Assembly (NCBI GenBank): GCA_002280855.1
Contig: NCEU01000005.1
Location: forward strand, 186,001 to 250,000
Direction of reading: 5' to 3'
Length of the DNA: 64,000 bases
Origin: Sphingomonadales bacterium 32-65-25
GTDB taxonomy: Bacteria > Pseudomonadota > Alphaproteobacteria > Sphingomonadales > Sphingomonadaceae
Made by a program: the position numbers and the translations under genes
Notes under the pieces: generated by a model
Told to the model about the DNA's origin: nothing
Database searches by the model: none
What the model saw: only the letters and a program-made list of their open reading frames with translations
In this document: positions 61,494 through 64,000 of the stretch, one piece after another
How the letters are laid out: each line of letters starts with the position of its first letter
How positions within the stretch are numbered: position 1 is the first letter of the stretch

Positions 61494-63290
61494 TTACCAG
61501 CCGGCGGCCTGGCCATCCTTGCGGTGATCGGACCCGGCGCGATAGACCGGCTTGCCGTCCTTGTCCTGTTCGATGCGGATCGCCTGGTAGCCCCCCATCG
61601 CTCCGCTGCTGGGCGGGCCGAGCCGGTGGCCCATCGCCTTCAGATCGGCCCCAACCAACGCATCAAGCTGCGGTTCCAGCGTGAGCACATCCGAAACCTG
61701 CCCATGGCGGAAGCGCGCCATATCGGTCGCCATCTGCACATTGGCGCCCAGATCGAGCATGTTGACCAGCACCTGCCCGTGCCCTTGCGCCTGCATGTCC
61801 CCGCCCATCAGCAGCAGCGACAGCAGCGGCGCACCATCCTTCATCACGAAACCGGCGGCCAGCGTGTGATAGGGCTGCTTGCCCGGCGCGATGATATTGG
61901 GGCTGGCGGGATCGAGGCTGAACTGCACGCCGCGATTGTGCAGGATCAGGCCATACTCCTTCACCGTGAGGCCCGATCCCCACACCGACGAGATGGAATT
62001 GACCATCGCCACCACATTGCCTTGGGCATCGGCCGTGGCCAGCACCACGGTATCGCCGCTGCGATCGGCCGGGCCGGGTTTGGTGACGGCGGCGCGCGCC
62101 GGATCGACGCGGGCGCACAGGCTGGCGGCATATGACTTCGATATCAGCCGTTCGACCGGCACCTTCGAAAAGCGCGGATCGCCGTTCCAGGCTGCCAGAT
62201 CGGCATAGGCCAGCTTCTTGGCCTCGATCAGATAATGCCAGTAACGCGGGCTGCGCGGCCCCAGGCTGGCCAGCGTCTGCCCCGGGGACCAGACCGGCAC
62301 ACAGGCTTCGAGGATGTTGAGCATTTCGAGCGCACCCCAGCTTTGCGATGGCGGCGGCAGTTCGAAAACATCGTGGCCCTGATAACGCGTTTGCAGCAGA
62401 TCGACCCAGCGGCCGGCATAACCGGCCAGATCACCCGCCGTCATGGTGCCGCCCAACGCTTGCGATTTGGCAATGATCGCCCGCCCGATGTCACCCGTGT
62501 AAAAGGCGCTGGGACCGTCCTTGCGCAGCAGCGCGAAGGCGCGGGCGAGGCCCGGATTGCGGAACATCTCGCCCACGGCCGGGCCTTTGCCGCCCGGCGT
62601 CCACACCGCCAGCGTGTCGGGATCATGGTCGGTGCAGCAGGCTTTCAGCGACAGTGCGCGGGGCAGCGGCGTCCAATCATCGGCGATGCGTGGGGAGACC
62701 GGAAAGCCATCGCGCGCATAGGCTTCGGCATCGGCCAGCACTTCGGCAAAGCCCATGGAGCCAAAGCGTTTCAGCGCCGCATCCCAGCCCCACACGGCGC
62801 CCGGCACGGTGACGGTGAGGATGCCGGCCGGCGGCATGCCCGAACCCAGCGTCCAGTTCTTGGGATCCCTGCCATAACCCAGTTCGGCATAACGCGCTGG
62901 CGTCGCCCCGGTGGGCGCGGTGCCAGCGGCGTTGAGGGCGTAGAGTTTCTTCTCCTTGGCCACCCAGACGATCATGAACAGATCGCTGGCAATGCCGGTG
63001 CTGAACGGTTCGACCACGCCCAGCACCGCCGCCGTGGCCACGGCCGCATCCACGGCATTGCCACCCTTGCGCAGAATGGCGAGGCCGGCTTGCGTCGCCA
63101 GCGGCTGGCTGGAGGTGACCATGCCGTTGCGCGCAATCACTTCGGCCCGGCTTTGCGCCGCCCAACCTTCGGTGCGGCCGCCGGCAACGGCCGCGCAGGC
63201 TGGTTCCGGGCAACGTGCCTCTTGCGCCAGCGCTGGCATTGCCCACGTCAGGCCAGCGAGCAGGCCCAAACCGATTATGCGCCGCATCAT
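61494..63290 (-). CDS. ggt: Gamma-glutamyltransferase-family Ntn hydrolase
   Basis: A 598-residue secreted protein with a signal peptide (IIGLGLLAGLTWAMPALA). The large-subunit part has MVTSSQPLATQAGLAILRKGGNAVDAAVA. Autocleavage is expected before the threonine in SGDTVVLATADAQGN. The residue after that threonine is Val, not the usual Thr/Ser, and the following His is absent. The later motif is MGGDMQAQGHGQVLVNM rather than the GSPGGS of classical enzymes. It therefore belongs to the family but perhaps a subgroup with a different gamma-glutamyl or acyl substrate. Confidence 0.87.
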   Translation of the reverse strand: MMRRIIGLGLLAGLTWAMPALAQEARCPEPACAAVAGGRTEGWAAQSRAEVIARNGMVTSSQPLATQAGLAILRKGGNAVDAAVATAAVLGVVEPFSTGIASDLFMIVWVAKEKKLYALNAAGTAPTGATPARYAELGYGRDPKNWTLGSGMPPAGILTVTVPGAVWGWDAALKRFGSMGFAEVLADAEAYARDGFPVSPRIADDWTPLPRALSLKACCTDHDPDTLAVWTPGGKGPAVGEMFRNPGLARAFALLRKDGPSAFYTGDIGRAIIAKSQALGGTMTAGDLAGYAGRWVDLLQTRYQGHDVFELPPPSQSWGALEMLNILEACVPVWSPGQTLASLGPRSPRYWHYLIEAKKLAYADLAAWNGDPRFSKVPVERLISKSYAASLCARVDPARAAVTKPGPADRSGDTVVLATADAQGNVVAMVNSISSVWGSGLTVKEYGLILHNRGVQFSLDPASPNIIAPGKQPYHTLAAGFVMKDGAPLLSLLLMGGDMQAQGHGQVLVNMLDLGANVQMATDMARFRHGQVSDVLTLEPQLDALVGADLKAMGHRLGPPSSGAMGGYQAIRIEQDKDGKPVYRAGSDHRKDGQAAGW

Positions 63291-63296
63291 CTCACT

Positions 63297-64000
63297 TCAC
63301 CCCCGCATTGCCGCTTCGATCTCGGCGATGCTGCGCGGGATGCCGGCCGACATCCGCTCCGATCCCGCTGCCGTCACCAGATATTGATCCTCGATGCGGA
63401 TACCCTGGTTGGCGGACTGGGTGTACAACCCCGGCTCGATGGTGATCACCGCGCCGGCGGGGATGGGCCGGGAGCGGTCGAACGGGTCATGCACATCCAG
63501 CCCGACATAATGGCCAAGCCCGTGAATGAAATCATCGATGCGCCCGGCGCGGCGGAACACCTGCTTGGCGGCGTCTTCGAAAACATCATAGCTCACCCCG
63601 GCTTTCAGCGTCGCCTCGGCAGCGGCCTGGGCGGCCAGCACCAACTCGTAATCGGCGCGCTGCGTTGCCGTAAAGCGGCCATTGGCCGGGAAGGTGCGGG
63701 TGACATCGCAGGCATAACCATCCACCGCCGCCGCGGCATCGATCAACACCAGATCGCCATCCCGGATCGGGCCGGTTTCCGCCACATAATGCAACGATGC
63801 GGCGTTGCGCCCGGCCGCCACGATGCTGTTGTAGGCAATGCCGGTGCCGCCGGCATTGGCAAAGCCTTCCTCCAGCACGCGGCGCAACTGGCGTTCCGTC
63901 ATGCCCGGTTTCACGGCCTTCATCGCCGCCAGATGGCCGGCGCGCGTGGCGACCATGGCCTTGTTCAGCCATTCCAGCTCGCGCGGTTCCTTCACGCTGC
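63297..64000 (-). CDS. M24 family metallopeptidase (Xaa-Pro aminopeptidase type), C-terminal part
   Basis: The gene runs off the right edge of the window; 234 codons remain. The pita-bread fold metal ligands are all visible: Asp in LIDAAAAVDGYACDVTRTFP (two), His in FIHGLGHYVGLDVHD, Glu in TIEPGLY and Glu in RIEDQYLVT. The opening KEPRELEWLNKAMVATRAGHLAAM is the normal junction with the aminopeptidase P N-terminal domain, which must lie outside. A GTG at 63995 is not considered the true start. It ends 6 nt before the gamma-glutamyltransferase gene, so both may be in one operon for peptide processing. Confidence 0.92.
   Translation of the reverse strand, partial: SVKEPRELEWLNKAMVATRAGHLAAMKAVKPGMTERQLRRVLEEGFANAGGTGIAYNSIVAAGRNAASLHYVAETGPIRDGDLVLIDAAAAVDGYACDVTRTFPANGRFTATQRADYELVLAAQAAAEATLKAGVSYDVFEDAAKQVFRRAGRIDDFIHGLGHYVGLDVHDPFDRSRPIPAGAVITIEPGLYTQSANQGIRIEDQYLVTAAGSERMSAGIPRSIAEIEAAMRG

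Overview
The window is a gene-dense, GC-rich chromosomal segment of an alphaproteobacterium, most probably a member of the Sphingomonadales. The evidence is a PEPxxWA-CTERM protein, an F0 ATP synthase operon (atpI-atpB-atpE-b'-b) separate from F1, an rph/hrcA-grpE head-to-head arrangement, a GTTC-N7-GTTC alphaproteobacterial SOS box, and small palindromic intergenic repeats of the kind common in sphingomonads. I cannot name the genus. Nearly all genes are core housekeeping genes. There is no prophage, transposase, CRISPR array, rRNA or tRNA that I can see. Packing is tight, with many ATGA, GTGA and TTGA start/stop overlaps, frequent GTG and TTG starts, and overlapping convergent stop codons.

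Layout. 1-3.5 kb: end of an unknown gene with a strong terminator, pgi, rnc-era. 3.5-9.3 kb: PEP-CTERM protein, recO, parC, three small single-pass membrane proteins with polar tails, then an SPFH protein with an Arc-like DNA-binding partner behind its own promoter. 9.3-12.2 kb (minus): GNAT, DUF1285, CoA-type NUDIX and CCA-adding enzyme. 12.3-20.4 kb (minus): dciA-type gene, two DsbA-like thioredoxin-fold proteins, smc, then the F0 operon behind its own TTGACA promoter. 20.4-28.8 kb: mutY-nudC, a membrane PAS/GGDEF/EAL protein, an SOS-regulated UvrD/PcrA helicase, a small membrane protein and an MFS carrier. 28.9-37.7 kb: cysK, then on the minus strand a fatty-acid beta-oxidation operon (MerR regulator, acyl-CoA dehydrogenase, thiolase, FadJ-like fusion, Old Yellow Enzyme-type oxidoreductase, metallophosphoesterase). 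37.7-41.6 kb: hisI, cytochrome P450 and an NAD(P)-binding protein as an overlapping trio, with purF divergent. 41.6-48.4 kb: two short-chain dehydrogenases, def, an AraC-type regulator, a DUF2306-like membrane protein, rlmN, a DUF559 nuclease between inverted repeats, and cfa. 48.4-56.9 kb: grpE-hrcA, rph-rdgB-hemW, an LpoA-like lipoprotein, rsmI-yraN-SirB1-like-gshB. 56.9-64 kb: arsR-arsI, a 272-bp nested palindromic element, then on the minus strand a small secreted protein, glyoxalases II and I, a thioesterase, a TPR protein, an alpha/beta hydrolase, a gamma-glutamyltransferase-like enzyme and a truncated M24 peptidase.

Genes that plausibly work together: gshB, glyoxalase I/II and the gamma-glutamyltransferase (glutathione and methylglyoxal metabolism); arsR-arsI (organoarsenical resistance); MerR with the beta-oxidation enzymes; mutY, nudC, rdgB, uvrD and recO (DNA and nucleotide-pool maintenance).

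The most unusual features are repeats. (1) A 272-bp element at 57656-57927 has perfect 35-bp terminal inverted repeats and two further long perfect stems nested inside, and the stop codons of both flanking genes lie in its tips. (2) An 81-bp palindromic element sits in frame inside the NAD(P)-binding gene at 38294-38374 and would be translated as 27 extra residues. (3) A DUF559 nuclease gene is boxed by 44-bp inverted repeats (42/44 identical). These are candidates for little-described, non-autonomous or nuclease-linked repeat systems.
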